Counted from the first letter of the stretch, positions 9,824-21,879 are shown. The stretch is DNA of 64,000 nt from Euborellia annulipes (GCA_023213315.1 JAKCPI010003172.1:1-64000); one strand, 5' to 3'. Notes: a model not told the origin generated them from the letters alone. A program made the numbers and translations.

Positions 9824-10579
9824 AAAAAATACAGGTAATCTTTAATTTGAAATATACGATTCAAGGCCAGAAAAAAATTTATTTTGAGAGATGAAAATTT
9901 AAGAGTTTGGAGTATAAAACTGATTGTGAATTCTATGTTAAGAGCGGACTCCTTTTTATCACTAAGAAGAACAGAAGGTCATGAAAGATATTTAAATTAT
10001 TTGTGAGTCCTTGAGAATCTAAAGGTTAAAATAAATATTAAACATTTTAAGAACGCACATGTAATTTTTTTATTTTTATTTAAGAAAAAAATGAATTTAA
10101 GAGTGAGAGAGGAAAAGACAATTTCAACACGATAGGTGAGATCACCTCCAATGTGACACTCCCAATCAGTTTGCTAAGGGGATAAGATTAAGGTCTAGAT
10201 TAAATAAAAACTTGAACTTGTAGATTTAAATGTCGTAGCCCTGGGCCGGCCTTAACACAGCAGGTATGAAAAAGAATATATCCGCAACCAATAGAATTTC
10301 ATCGCTTTTACATAAAAAATAATTTCATTTGCGAATTAAGAAATCTATTTATGAGTGTGAAAAGATTATTACAAAACTGATTCTACTAATAAGAAGTTTA
10401 CAAAGAGGTACAACGCGTAGGAAATGTCTGAAAGTATTTTAAGGCTATATTGTTCTTCCACAAACGAACTGTTTTAATGTAACAATAAATAAGTTTTTAG
10501 CATTTTCATGGTTATTTGCAGTTTAATTCAAACATTAAGATGCCGCATAAAGACAAGAACGAACTATCGGACACAAATG
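9824..10579. other. AT-rich spacer
   Basis: No gene or repeat recognised apart from a short CCCTGGGCCGGCC stretch (10237-10249) that may be a worn MITE end. Confidence 0.4.
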
Positions 10580-10828
10580 CAGTGGCGTAGCGAGAAGGGG
10601 GGAGGGGGCGCTACTCACAAAGGGGCGCCAAATGGTCCGTAAAACAAAAATTTGTATTTAACTACATTTTTTGTCTCAAATTTAAAGCCTAGCTTGAGCC
10701 TATGACTTTATTTATTTATTAATTTGCGAGTATATTTTACATATAATATTATATGGTTTTCGAATGGGGGGGGGGGGCGCTAAAAAGGTTTTGTGTCCCG
10801 GGCGCGGTTTAAGCTCGCTACGCCACTG
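10580..10828. mobile_element. hAT-type MITE, 249 bp
   Basis: Perfect 15-bp termini CAGTGGCGTAGCGAG ... CTCGCTACGCCACTG. Flanks CACAAATG and AACAAATG give an 8-bp duplication with one change. Internal G-runs precede GGCGCTA on both sides. Same family as 20285-20561. Confidence 0.9.
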
Positions 10829-11135
10829 AACAAATGAGGCCTGTATTTCATCAAAAGAATTGCCCGATTATGGTTCGATACCTTTTTCCATATAACAATG
10901 AAGCAAATTATTAACAGCATATTCTAAATTACTTTTGACAATAAAAAAATATTATTATTTTCACTTCATTCACCAATAAATAATTAATCTAATATACACT
11001 GTATGTTTTCATCTGTATTGTCATGTTTTTATAGTGAACCAATACCGAAAATGGCGCCTGCGAATACCTATCTCTTTGGGTCTCTACTATGACGGTTAGT
11101 CAGAGGAAGAATAAAAAAAAGAGATGTTTGTTTTA

Positions 11136-11308
11136 GATTAAGCGAAAATTGCGCGTCCTGGAGTCGAACCAGGACCTCCACGCTTTCGTGGCGGGCGGAC
11201 AACCTTGATCCTAGGTCGCCGGCCCAAATATTATTAGGATAAAGGTACTGTGCACGCCGGGAAAGCGTGGAGGTCCTGGTTCGTCTCCAGGAGGCTTAAT
11301 CTTCTCGC
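11136..11308. repeat. Inverted pair of tRNA-like SINE heads
   Basis: On the minus strand, GCGACCTAGGATCAAGG (box-A-like), a CCACGAAAGCGTGG hairpin and GGTCCTGGTTCGACTCCAGGA (box B with a perfect T-stem) are arranged as in a tRNA-derived SINE. A second degenerate copy in the opposite orientation (about 11255-11308: GCGTGGAGGTCCTGGTTCGT) makes the locus a large inverted repeat. The anticodon loop is too short for a functional tRNA, so I do not call a tRNA gene. Confidence 0.65.
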
Positions 11309-11505
11309 AAATTTTAAACGATGGCTTATTTACAATCTATTTGAAAAAATTCCATCTTTTTTCAAACAAAGTTAATATTTGTTAAAAAATAATTGATCAC
11401 CTTATTCTAAATCCTTTTATTTCCTCTTTTTTTTTTTATAAAAATTACCTCGATTAAACACTTAATGATTCCTTTGATGAGGGAGCGAGAGAAAAAAAGA
11501 AGAAT
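11309..11505. other. AT-rich spacer
   Basis: Nothing recognised. Confidence 0.3.
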
Positions 11506-12367
11506 GCTACTCTCTTAAAATGAATTAGTAGAATTTTTACTTATTCAAGCAGTAGGTAAGAAAATTACAGCAAATTTAGTCATTTTGAGTAGAATCTACT
11601 AATATATTTAGTAAATTTATTGGTTACTTTTAGATTAGTTATTTTTGACTAATTCAAAAAGTAGTTCATTCAATTCCGGCTGTCTGAGAAGCCAACATGG
11701 CCGACCAGCTGTTTGATCGGTTCCTTAATAAAGACATTTTTGGCAATATAAGGCTTTATTTAAGTAATAATAATACAAATAAATAATAATATTGAGACAA
11801 CTTGTATTTTTTGTTAAAAATTGCAGGAAATATATGTTAAGTCAAAACAGATAGATTCCAAATTTTTTTAAATTAATAAAATATTATTTTTTAAATGGTC
11901 AATTAAGAAATATTTTTACTTAAAATTTAGTAAATATATTTCTTGATATAACGATAATTAGTTTTATTAAGTTTATTTAGAAATAAATTGCTGGGAAGGA
12001 ATATAGTAACATTCAAGTAAAAAGCATTGTTAACATCAGCGACATACTTATATACCAAATAACAGAGTAGTAAAAGTAAGTCAAGTTTAAGTGGGTTCGG
12101 CTAGAACTCGAGTCAGTAAACACAACTTAGGTCCCGGTGTCATCACACCTTATTTCATATACGTATCTTAAACGTTTCTTTTTTTTTTTGGTCATTATTT
12201 TTTTAAAAATTCACTTTTTCAATTAGTGAATTTTTCATATTAATAATTTTTACTAATTGAAAAAGTGGATATCGACTATTTGCGGGTGGTCTACTTTGCA
12301 CATCTTAAAAAAGTGACTATACACTATAAATTAGTAGTTTTTTACTAATTCGTTTTTAGAGAGTAGG
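11506..12367. mobile_element. Candidate TIR element, about 860 bp
   Basis: Imperfect inverted ends, CTACTCTCTTAAAATGAATTAGTA on the left and TTTTTTACTAATTCGTTTTTAGAGAGTAG on the right. The interior repeats the theme ACTAATTNAAAAAGT many times, including a nested 56-bp foldback at 12213-12268 (CACTTTTTCAATTAGT and its reverse). No coding frame and no clear target duplication. Confidence 0.55.
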
Positions 12368-13750
12368 GATAAAGTTCGATCATTCTTGGAATGTCCTAGC
12401 CAAGTGCCAAATGCATTTTTTTTTTTTTACTGAACCTTATTCCTTTCTCTCTCTTTAAATAAAATCCTGCTATCAGAAATAACTTAATTTTCTCAAATGA
12501 CCCTGAAATCAATCTCCTCTTCTTATATAATTTCTTTTTTTTTTACAATATTATTTTTTTTTTCTATTCTTAATTCCCATCTTTATGGATCACCCATTTT
12601 AAATTCCTCTTTCTTTCAGATTCTATTAAAATAATTCGGCAATAAATCTCATGTCATAAGGAAATCTTCCTCTACGAGAGACCTTAAGGCAAAGTTACTG
12701 CATTAATCGGCCCAAGGGAAATATTTATCCATATAATGACCGTATAAAAACGCAAACGGATAATTTTCAAATCAAAATCTATTAGCAACTCTTTGAATAA
12801 GCAAATTTTAATTATTCTATTGACGGTTCAAAAAAAAAGAAAGAAAGAAAAAATGGTATTTTCTAAAAATATGTAAATTTAATGTAATTGTGTAGTTAAA
12901 AAATAATTAAAATCTAATTATTATCCCCCTACTGTTTTTTTTTTTACTAATTAGATAAGAAATTATTAAGATTAGACCAAAACTGGAAGAGAGAAATTTA
13001 ACTTTAATGACAATAACGTAATTTACATTAAGTCAGAAAAAAAATATTTATCTTTAGGTAGATTTTGTGTTGGAATATACTTGAAGTGTCAAAAGAAACT
13101 TGTCAGGAAAAATATAATTAATCTTATTCGTTATGCAACTGTCAAGATTTTAATTTAATAATTCGTTTATAGATAAGAATGCGTTTATAGATAAGAATGT
13201 AAAAATTTTTATAGAAGCCCGAAGTTTTAAAAACAAAAATAGCTAAAGTCAGCAGTCGAAATTAAAAAAAAAATTTAAGTTTAATACATATATAACTGTT
13301 GATTTAGGAAAAAAAAATTTAAAGTATAGTAATTAAAATATTAAAACTAAATTAAGCGCGTGATTAGTTTGTTCTTATTAATTAAAATTCCTTTAGGAAT
13401 TCAATGATTTTAAAAATATAGAACAACATGGTCATTTGTCCATTAATTACTAAAATTCTTTTAATAGCCGTATAATTGTATATTGTGCTTTATAATTATA
13501 GCCTCGGTTAAATTGAGAAATGTTATCTTATATATATAAGTAAATCATTTTTTTTTTTATTTAAATTTAATTTTTGGAAAAAAAAAAATAACAAACCAAA
13601 TAGTTATAATAATTATAGATAGATCATTTATAAACTTCTAAGCAGTTATATGTAATTCCCTACTTTATTTTTCTTTTAGATATATGAACCGTTTATTTTG
13701 AGTATTTTTTTTTTTTTTTTTTTTTTAATAAAATGAGATGATGCATAATT
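12368..13750. other. AT-rich spacer with a GC-richer block (12650-12740)
   Basis: The block around CCTTAAGGCAAAGTTACTGC..TAATGACCGTATAAAAACGC is single copy and could be conserved non-coding DNA. The rest is A/T homopolymer-rich, ending in a poly-T run (13705-13726). Confidence 0.35.
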
Positions 13751-13865
13751 TGTGATTTTTTTAAAATCCCTTTTCGGCTACTAAGGCCATTTAGGGGTAT
13801 GACTTTATTATAGAAATCTTTACACATCATGGGAACGTTCCACACGTTGATTGCTAGGGGTTAAT
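13751..13865 (-). repeat. 5S rRNA-derived SINE, 3' part
   Basis: Reverse copy of the tail region seen at 38455-38659: CCTTTTCGGCTACTAAGGCCATTTAGGG, a variable AT-rich part, then GAACGTTCCACACGTTGATT. The 5S-like head is missing beyond GCTAGGGG. It carries the shared SINE core GGCC..GCCGAAAAG. Confidence 0.7.
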
Positions 13866-14027
13866 TTGTGATTTAGTGTAAACTTTTTATTTATATCTGT
13901 TAATATTTGTCAAACATGTCAATAGTTTGTTCAATTTAAAATAAATTTTATTTAAGTTAAATTCGTCAAAAAGAAGTTTATATAATTAAATATCATTTTG
14001 ATAAATTAGTGTAGTAAAAAGATTGCC

Positions 14028-14160
14028 AGTTTTTTTTTTTATAGACCGAATCCCAATTTGTATCTGATTCAGTTGAAATAATTTTTTTGCCTGGGACGGG
14101 ATGCGAACCTTCGTCCTTTAGCAGCTAATATTATTCTATTTCTGAGCCATGAGTCAAGGG
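14028..14160 (-). repeat. SINE-2 (tRNA-derived), degenerate
   Basis: GCCTGGGACGGGATGCGAACCTTCGTCC reads in reverse as a box B with T-stem; TTTCTGAGCCATG corresponds to the box-A side. The core tail is decayed beyond recognition. Confidence 0.6.
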
Positions 14161-15037
14161 CATTGTCAGACTTGAATTACATACTCAGTTCATTGGAGAA
14201 ATGTTACTCATCTCGTCGGAGTTGAGAGTAAACGTTCGAAGTCGAAGTTTTATAAAATTCTGTTATATCTTTTGTACATCTCAAATGGTTCAAAAATTTA
14301 TTTATTTATATAATCTTTAATTTTTTCGAAACTACAAAAAATGAACTAGTATCATTATCTTCATATTTCTTCTGAAAGATCAAGATGTTTACTTAATAGC
14401 TGTAGATTCAGGAAGACGAAAGAAACTAAATAAATTAAAATATAATAAACAAAAATTTTGAAATAAAAAAAATAGCTTGAGAAATAACCTATTTTATAAG
14501 ATGATTTCAAAAAAAAAAAAAAAATTAATATTTGTATCATCTTTAATTGATGAAGAAACTTTATTATAAATTTAATGGATATAATGAATGAATGAAAGCA
14601 AGAAGATTGAGATTGATATTGAAACATTTCGGGTTAATTAAGAGAGAGGTACAGTGGCTGTAAATCAATTTGGAGTGCAAGAAAGAAAGATAATCATCTT
14701 TGCTATTACGTATTGTATATAACAGTAATATGAACAGGTATTCTGAAATAAACAATAAAACTTGAATTTGATTTGTTCCTCCCACCTCGTCATTTTCAAT
14801 TTAGTATGCCATCTGCAATAATTTTGCAACTTTATCTTCTGTAAATAAGGCTGCCTCACATAAAGGATAATTATGAAATTAATAATAAAATATATCAGAG
14901 GTTGCAAGTAAATATAAGATGATCAAAATTTTTATTCTCTGTAAAAAAAATTTTGCATTCAGAAAATATTCATGATCAGAAAATTTTTTCGAAGGGGCTT
15001 TTGATATATTTTTTTCTGACTGTGATTATTTTATTTA
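14161..15037. other. AT-rich spacer
   Basis: No gene. Several minus-strand frames at 14361-14907 are low-complexity and overlap each other. I see no start context, splice signal or family resemblance. Confidence 0.4.
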
Positions 15038-15166
15038 TGACAATGTGATATTTTTATTTTATTTTATTTTTGACAATGTGATATTTTTATTTTTATTTAT
15101 TTTTGACAATGTGATATTTTTATTTTATTTTATTTTTGACAATGTGATATTTTTATTTTATAGGCC
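15038..15166 (+). repeat. Tandem repeat, 33 bp x 4
   Basis: Four units with phase starts near 15039, 15072, 15105 and 15138, each GACAATGTGATATTTTTATT plus a T/A-rich filler. Confidence 0.9.
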
Positions 15167-16833
15167 TATATGATGTGTTTTTTTTTTATATGTATTGTGA
15201 TTTTTTTTGTATACTATGATATATATATATATATTTTGTATTGTTGCTTCCTTTTAAAATTTTAACACTCTCGGTATTTTATCTCTCTCTATTATATATT
15301 TATTCATTAATATTTTTCTTGGTGGATGATGTTTTGAGATTCCCCTCTCCCTCCCTGCACGACATGGTCTGCCTTTTTTTTTTTTGTATTCATTTGGCGC
15401 TTCAGGCGGCTGACCGGTCAGCCTTACATCTCCTATTCTAAATTTTTTCAGTCCTTTTAAAGTCAACCTTTCAAAATATCGAAATAAATAGAAATAATCT
15501 TTTACTTGATGAATTCATAGGAATTATCTTATCATATTATATGTTAAACCTTCATAAAATAATTTAGAATTTGACCATGAGAGAGGTGTCATTTACATAA
15601 ATAATATCTATTTGAATTTCTACTTTATTTATTGATTGTATTGGAATAAGCAATAAATACTCTTGAGAAAATACACATTTTCTAATTGCACAAAGTTTGA
15701 AATGAAATATGCTTACTAGCAGAGACAGCCTGACGGACATGTTTAAACATAAACAAGTAAATGACCAGATAATTTCTTGTAAATCACTTTTATAAAATAA
15801 AAAATGCCCTTTAATTAAATAAAAAATAGAGATAATTTATGTAATAAATTTTGTTCCTATGTTCATTTTTGTTTTATTTCGATAAAAAAATGTTTTTTGT
15901 TTGAATATTAAGACCACCTATCAGTTTAAGTAACATATGCTAATTAAATATGGTGATGTCATTTATTACGGTTAAATTTGAAGTGAACTTTTAAGAAATA
16001 AAATCACCTGTTTATAATTCAGACCCAGATAATTGAATATGTAATTAAGATGACATCAAGGAATTTAAAGTTGATTTTGTATAAAAAAAAAAAAAAATAT
16101 GACCAGGAAATTATTACAAAAAAACTATCAATTCGTATAAAAAACGATGAGGGAGAAATTCTTTATAAAAATTTAAAAATTAACAAAAGATATTTTGTTT
16201 ATTGTTTGGTTTTTGTATTCACCTTGAGAAAAGAAGAAACTCCCTCCACCTCTCTCTCTCTTTTTTTTTATTTTCTTTCTTTTTTTTCCTCCTTTGACCA
16301 ACCGAAACTATTCTCTCGAGAGAATGGCCATCGAACACATCACAGACACCGAGAACCAAATACATCATCTCTCTCTCTCTCTCTCTTTTTCTCTCCTTCT
16401 TTAAACAATTTCGTACTTTAGATGGGAAGAAAGAAATAAAAATTATATAGCAAAATGAGATAAATTAAAAAAATAAATAAATAAATAGGAAGAGGCTTCA
16501 AGATTGATTAGTGAGATTTTCAGATTTTCAGGGCATGTTTAGAACGAGTGAAGGTTTAGAGCAGTTACGGGCCGAGGTCGGGGGCCCGGCGAGGGCGAAG
16601 CACCAGCCCGGGGGCCCCGCCAAAACAATTTCCTCCAAAATGAAATCATTCAAGTTTGACTCATCGGAATTTTTTTTTTTTTTAATTCTTAAAAAGAACT
16701 AAAAAATATTTCTATATTCTTCTAAACATAGGCGCCTAACTTATTTTAAAAATCATTAGACTATTTATCCTTTAATTTCTATAAAAATAAATCAAATAAT
16801 AAATCAAATAAATAAATAAGTCAAATGAAATGA
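15167..16833. other. AT-rich spacer with microsatellites and a GC patch
   Basis: Contains a TA run (15218-15236), CT-rich tracts (16245-16270, 16369-16395) and an isolated GC-rich patch at 16566-16622 (GGCCCGGCGAGGGCG..CCCGGGGGCCCC) resembling the GC-rich ends of hAT MITEs in this window, but without a partner end. Frames at 16050-16421 and 16511-16702 are low complexity. Confidence 0.4.
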
Positions 16834-16981
16834 ATATCAGCTAAATTATGAATGATCTAGGTTCAATAAAACTCCCAGAATAAGACGTTTCGGCCTGAAT
16901 TTATTTGGCCATCTTCAGGCGAAACGTCTTATTCTGGGAGTTTTATTGAACCTAGATCATTCAATCCAATTTGGCTGATAT
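16834..16981. mobile_element. Foldback element with hammerhead-like loop
   Basis: Almost perfect arms: GAATGATCTAGGTTCAATAA, ACTCCCAGAATAAGACGTTT and their reverse, with further weaker pairing out to ATATCAGC. On the minus strand the apex reads GCCTGAAGATGGCC, loop, GGCCGAAACGTC, i.e. CTGANGA, stem II, GAAAC, GTC as in hammerhead ribozymes of Penelope-like elements. An extra T between CTGAAGA and the stem departs from the classical core. The locus can fold as one long hairpin. Confidence 0.85.
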
Positions 16982-17028
16982 CTCCATTTCTCCATTATAA
17001 TCACATCACAGTCACAACCTCAAAAAGC

Positions 17029-17272
17029 AATTGAATCGTTTATTTCAGAAAGCACCTAAGCGACAAAATTTCAAATCATGTGTTTTTGGTGCTACTGTAC
17101 AATTTAAAGGTAAATACATCCTTTAGATTATCCCAATAGCATGTTTTTGATTTGGTAAAAAAATATTTGAAGGAGACTAGACCTATACTTAAGCTGCAAA
17201 ACAGTTTTTTTTAGTTTTCCGAAAGTTTAAAAAAGCGCACTTAGGTGGTTTCTGAAATAAAAGATTCAATTA
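17029..17272. mobile_element. Inverted-repeat element, about 244 bp
   Basis: Arms AATTGAATCGTTTATTTCAG, AAAGCACCTAAG at the left and CTTAGGTGGTTTCTGAAATA, AAAGATTCAATT at the right, about 35 bp with four or five differences. No coding frame. Confidence 0.75.
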
Positions 17273-17457
17273 AATGATTTAAGTGTTATTAATAGTAATA
17301 CAAGATTTCTGGAATTAATTAAAAATTTCATTACAATTTTAATTGTTGTAGTTAATTAGTATTATTAATTACTAACTAAAATAAAACACTATTAATGTCA
17401 AAAATTACCCTCTCCCCCACGTGGATGAGAGAGATAGGGTCAATAGAGATAATCTTA

Positions 17458-17525
17458 AAAACCAAGGGGTGTGGGTTCGGTAATCAGGCGGTTTGATGAT
17501 ATTTATATTTATTTAAATTATATGT
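17458..17525 (+). repeat. SINE-1 fragment
   Basis: GTGTGGGTTCGGTAATCAGGCGGTTTGATGAT matches the box B and body of SINE-1. Head and tail are gone. Confidence 0.55.
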
Positions 17526-17567
17526 AGGCCTATACCATAGAGTTTAATTAAATGTGCATGGATAATT

Positions 17568-17748
17568 TTTTTTTTTTAGGTCTTTTTCGGCATCTAAGGC
17601 CATTTAGACCCCATCCCTATTTATTTCAAATGATTTGTAGTCAAATCAAATGAAATAAATTTTTCTCGCTTGGGACGGGAAGCGAACCCGGGACTCCGGT
17701 GCGAGAAGCTAATGTCTTCTCACTGAGCCACGGCTCCCGGGCTGCATA
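17568..17748 (-). repeat. SINE-2 (tRNA-derived), full-length
   Basis: Read on the minus strand: GCCCGGGAGCCGTGGCTCAG (box A TGGCTCAGTGA), then CCCGGGTTCGCTTCCCGTCC (box B with complete T-stem), a body with inverted ATTTATTTCATTTGA and ATTTGAAATAAAT, and the tail core AAATGGCCTTAGATGCCGAA plus AAAGACC. This is the clearest reference copy of SINE-2. Confidence 0.9.
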
Positions 17749-18889
17749 GATAATTAAGACTTTAAAAAAAATATGACAAAAATGTTTTTTAATAAGCTTA
17801 TTATTAAAATATTATCCTGAGGAAGATTAGATTTCTCTACTTAACATTTTATTATAAAGGATTAGTAAATACCAGGTCGAATCACAAAAATTTTTTATCT
17901 GAGAAGACCAAACTTAACTTTAAATAAATAATAAATTTCATAATATATATAATTTTCATATATCAAAAAATCAGAAGTAGGCCTTCTCTCAATAAAAATG
18001 AGACAGGTATAAGAATATTTAAAAGTAGATGTAATTTGATTATAACTCACTAAAGGAAAGTGTTAGGAAAATTTATTTTATTGATGATGATACTAAGGTA
18101 AAAAAATGTTCCAAGTCATCTTCATTCTTTATCTACCTTGTCATCATAGCGAGACAGGCCTACTACTTATGGATATTCATTCAACCAAATAAGAAAAAGA
18201 ATTAATTTTAATCAATCTACAGTATTTCTCATTCAAACTTCTCTAAAATAAGTGAAAATTTTGGAAATAACAATTAAAATTAATTTAATTTAAAAAAAAA
18301 TAAAAATTTTATGCCCTCGGGCTTGGTGTAGTTGGATTTTGATAACAAAATTGGGAGAAAGCAAAGCGCTTTTTCTTTCCCTAATTAAGGAAAATGCGCT
18401 AAAAAATAAAAATAGATATATCTTATAAATAAAAAATATAATTATCTCTACGAATATATGACTGATTAATTTTATCTCATGATAATGTAAAATTTCGAAT
18501 AATATCAAATTTGCATACAACTCATGAAATTTTAATTTTCAGATAGACTTTTTATTTTTAATGTATTCTTAGATAATAAAATTATTAAAGAATGCCGCTC
18601 TAACATTTGAATAATTAATTAATTAATTCACATAAACACATTCTAATTTGCAAAGCCCCTTTGGAGGGGGGGGGATGTTCAAACGATGAGATTTGCACAA
18701 GGTCATTTAGTTATGAAGATCAAGTTTCGATAGACATGATATAAATCAGCACTAACTTTTTTTTCTGGATTATAAAAGCAAATTGCATTTTATTTTAAAT
18801 AGAGGTAGGTATTCATATTTTTTGTTATGGGATGACTTGGCTTCATCGGGTCAAGAGAGATATGACTGTCGGAGACAACAGCATTGGAT
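17749..18889. other. AT-rich spacer
   Basis: Nothing supported. A minus-strand frame (18290-18520) is AT-driven. A G-run lies at 18665-18673. Confidence 0.35.
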
Positions 18890-18958
18890 AGGGGGGAGTG
18901 GAGGGAGAGAATAAGGCCCGCCGACCCCGCACCGCGGGAATAATAAGAAGAAGAATAC
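18890..18958 (+). repeat. LINE 3'-tail-like repeat
   Basis: GCCGACCCCGCACCGCGGGAATAATAAGAAGAAGAA matches the segment at 46645-46690 (GCCGACCCCGTATCTCGGGAATAAG..AGAAGAAGAA). A shared GC-rich end followed by an AAG-type tail is typical of the 3' end of non-LTR retrotransposons. No coding part is attached. Confidence 0.5.
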
Positions 18959-19385
18959 TGGGTAATCATATTTTTTGTTAGCCATCGAAGTGAAAAAAGA
19001 TCTTTCTTCTGTCATATTTAACAGTGAGTAACTGGTGATTATATTGTGCTGGCCCTCGTTAACAAACTAATGAAATCATGAAGCAAAAACTTTACCTCTA
19101 CTCTAAGGTCTTAACTTTAACAAGTATTTTAAATTGTTCTATTTATTAATCCCTACTTTTCCTTACCAGGAAAAAATTTGTTTGAAAATTAATACGCATT
19201 AATTTATTGAATAAATTTACAGCTAATTTTCTAAATGGGTTAAGAAAATTTTCCCAGCTTGTTAAAGTCTATTATGATATAGACTAGGTGTATCTGTTTT
19301 ATAACAATTTTTGATGATATAAAAGGACAAAAAAATTAAAAAAAATAAAAATTATTTCAAATATCATTACTATAATATATAAGCG

Positions 19386-19505
19386 CTAGCCACTGACTTC
19401 TGTTTTATGTTCCTGTTTACCATTCTCTGTCTCTGGCCAATTCTCGCTGATTGGTCAGAGACAGAGGAAATTGAGTCAGTGAGGGAAATTTAAAACTTTA
19501 AGTCA
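19386..19505. repeat. Palindromic repeat shared with 4620-4740
   Basis: TAGCCACTGACTTCTGTTTTATGTTCCTG, then CTCTGTCTCTGGCCAATT..CTGATTGGTCAGAGACAGAG, then TCAGTGAGGGAAATTTAAAACTTTAA. The centre is an inverted repeat, with ATTGG/CCAAT in both arms. The same unit lies inside the Transib-type element. Confidence 0.75.
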
Positions 19506-19814
19506 GCCCGCCTTGGGTGTTAATAAAAAAAATTCTAGAATATAAATTATTAATTTTACCCACAAAGTAAAATTCCATATTCTGAATTATTGTTTCAAAA
19601 ATAATGAAAAGTGAGAGGAAAAAAGAATTTCCATTTAATAAAAATAAAATTTAGACAATTAGCCCTGACATATTTATTTATCATTTAGACCTACATATAA
19701 CTATCCATGTTTGGTTTTATTTATTTATCTTGAGAATTAACTAATAGATAAAATAAAAAAAAATAAATATTTGTTTTTCAGAGTACCCAATGACAAAAAC
19801 ATGTTCCGTTTCTG

Positions 19815-20050
19815 TTCTCTTAACAAAAAGAGCAACAACTTAAGCGCACAATAACATTCAACATTAAGAGCTTAAATCCCCCTATCACCCCAAAGTAACC
19901 TTTTTTTTTCATCCTCGAGGTTAGTTCTACGATTTCGAAGCATCTGTCATCGGAGAGCTCCATTGAGAGACCGACTAAAAGGCCCTAATCCATTTATGAG
20001 GAGCTCTTTATATGGTCCATTTGAGCTGCTGATTCTTTCTATCTCTCACT
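19815..20050. other. Single-copy GC-richer block
   Basis: Less AT-rich than its surroundings, with words such as GATTTCGAAGCATCTGTCATC and TCCATTTATGAGGAGCTC. No open coding frame with splice sites. Candidate conserved non-coding element. Confidence 0.3.
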
Positions 20051-20284
20051 CGTGAGAATAAAAATAAAATACTCTAAAAAAAAGGCCTAAGAAAAATAAA
20101 TAATAGAGAAAAAATTAATTCATAAATTTGAAAAATAATTTTTAATATTTTTGGAAGAAAAAAACTTATAAATATTTTAAAGATGATATCAATTGTATAA
20201 TCAATGTTAGGAATAGATCTTGTATTTTGAATTAAAGTGTTGTCAGATGAAAATATTGTGAACTCGAGTGACGTAGCTAGTACG

Positions 20285-20561
20285 CAGTGGCGTAGCGAGC
20301 TTAACTCGCGCCCGGGGCACAATACTTTTTAGCGCCAGCCCCCCCCCCCCCATTCGAAAACCATATAATATTATATGTAAAATATACAAAATTATTATAT
20401 TACACTAGCACTAAATTTAAAATATATTTTCCAGAAATCAATAATAATAAAAATAAAAATTATCCAGCAATGTTTTGTTTTGCGGAATATTTGGCGCCCC
20501 TTTGTGAGTAGCGCCCGGGGCATGATGGCCCCCCATGCCCCCCCCCCTCGCAACGCCACTG
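20285..20561. mobile_element. hAT-type MITE, 277 bp
   Basis: Begins CAGTGGCGTAGCGAGC and ends CTCGCAACGCCACTG. Flanked by CTAGTACG (20277-20284) and CTAGTATG (20562-20569), an 8-bp duplication with one change. The interior matches the element at 10580 in reverse order (GGCGCCCCTTTGTGAGTAGC). Confidence 0.9.
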
Positions 20562-20870
20562 CTAGTATGTAGTACTCAATGGATTTTAAAATTTTTTGAG
20601 GTTCTTTATGAATGAATGTTGAAATATTTTAGTTTAGAGTTTATAGGCTTTAATAAAAAAAGATAATTTTTTTATGAAAATAATTGAAAATTTCTAAAAT
20701 TTTATTGAAACTTATCCTGAGAGAGACGCCTTTAGCCGCTGTTAGCATCCCTAGCGAATTTTCATGTTTTTGAGGCGCCCTTCATTTAAAATGATAAGAT
20801 ATTACCCTTAATAGGCCTAAATGTATAAAATAAAAATTATTTTATAGAAATATTGTAACAATGGTGAAGT

Positions 20871-20894
20871 TTTTTTTTTTTTTTTTTTTTTTTT
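20871..20894. repeat. Poly-T run, 24 nt
   Basis: Uninterrupted T homopolymer preceding TATTAGTATGGTGAAG; AATGGTGAAG also precedes it, so it may mark a lost retroposon. Confidence 0.6.
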
Positions 20895-21879
20895 ATTAGT
20901 ATGGTGAAGTTTATTTTATTAAGAAAATTTAAAAAACTCTGCCAGTGGTATGGGTTGTCAAAAATTAAGAATAACCCGGCTGAGTCTAAAATAAAATGTA
21001 ATAGTTGTATATAATATTCAAAATTGATTTTATGATTATTTAAAATTTAAGAGACAGAATTTATTCAATTAAAATGTGTAAATTGAACAGAGGGGGACTA
21101 AACGAAAGGAAACAAGCTGTGCTTGGTTTCCCAGCCCCTTTTGTGAGTAAGAGCACCCCCGCAGGGTGGCTCTTTTCAAAGCGAAAAACGGACGGACACC
21201 TGACCTGACAAAAGCTGCAAAAGTGTAACGAGACCGAAAAAAAGGTGAAACCGCAACCACTTGCCTGCCTGCTTGTCTTTTTTTTTTCTTCTTTTTTTCT
21301 CCCCCAAAGGATATATAAATCCAAATTCTTAACAACAACAACAACAGCAGCAGGGTTATAAAATCATCATATCGGATCTGGGTTACTCACACACAACCAA
21401 ACCGATTGGAATAAATAATGACAAGAAAAAAAAATTACTTAGTAATTAGCTATGTCTTTTGTTTAAATAAAAAAATTCAAATTAATATTTTGCGGTTTTT
21501 ATCGAATAAAAAACCGGAAAAGGTTAAAACCACCTCCGGGCTATAAAAGTATAACAACAACATCACTGAAATTTTATATAAAAATTAATATGCAAATGGG
21601 TTCGCTTTCACTAGACCTAATCCCTCTCGTTAGGGACCCTTGTGGGTCCCTCGGGAACTCTCTAAATGGGCTTCTAATCCTCTCCCCTCCATCGTTTTGT
21701 CTGCTCTCCTCTATTGTCGCCTCACAGCTATTCACTCCACTAAAAGCTAATTCCACATCGATAGCAAATAAACATATAAGCTCTTAAGTATTTTTTTTTT
21801 AAACCAACTTCCTAGAATTTTATTAAGTTACATGGATAAAATTTTTGATTAATTCTGGGACGAGGTTTATCTTCATGTC
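20895..21879. other. Spacer with two GC-richer single-copy blocks
   Basis: Blocks at 21085-21280 and 21590-21760 have balanced composition and stay open on more than one frame. The second contains ATCGATAGC and a GGGACCCTTGTGGGTCCC inverted repeat. I see no matching splice pair or known protein. They could be conserved non-coding DNA or unrecognised exons. Confidence 0.3.

Noticed and set aside
11148..11220. tRNA gene on the minus strand
   Set aside because: T-arm is perfect but the anticodon arm has a 4-base loop and the acceptor ends do not pair.
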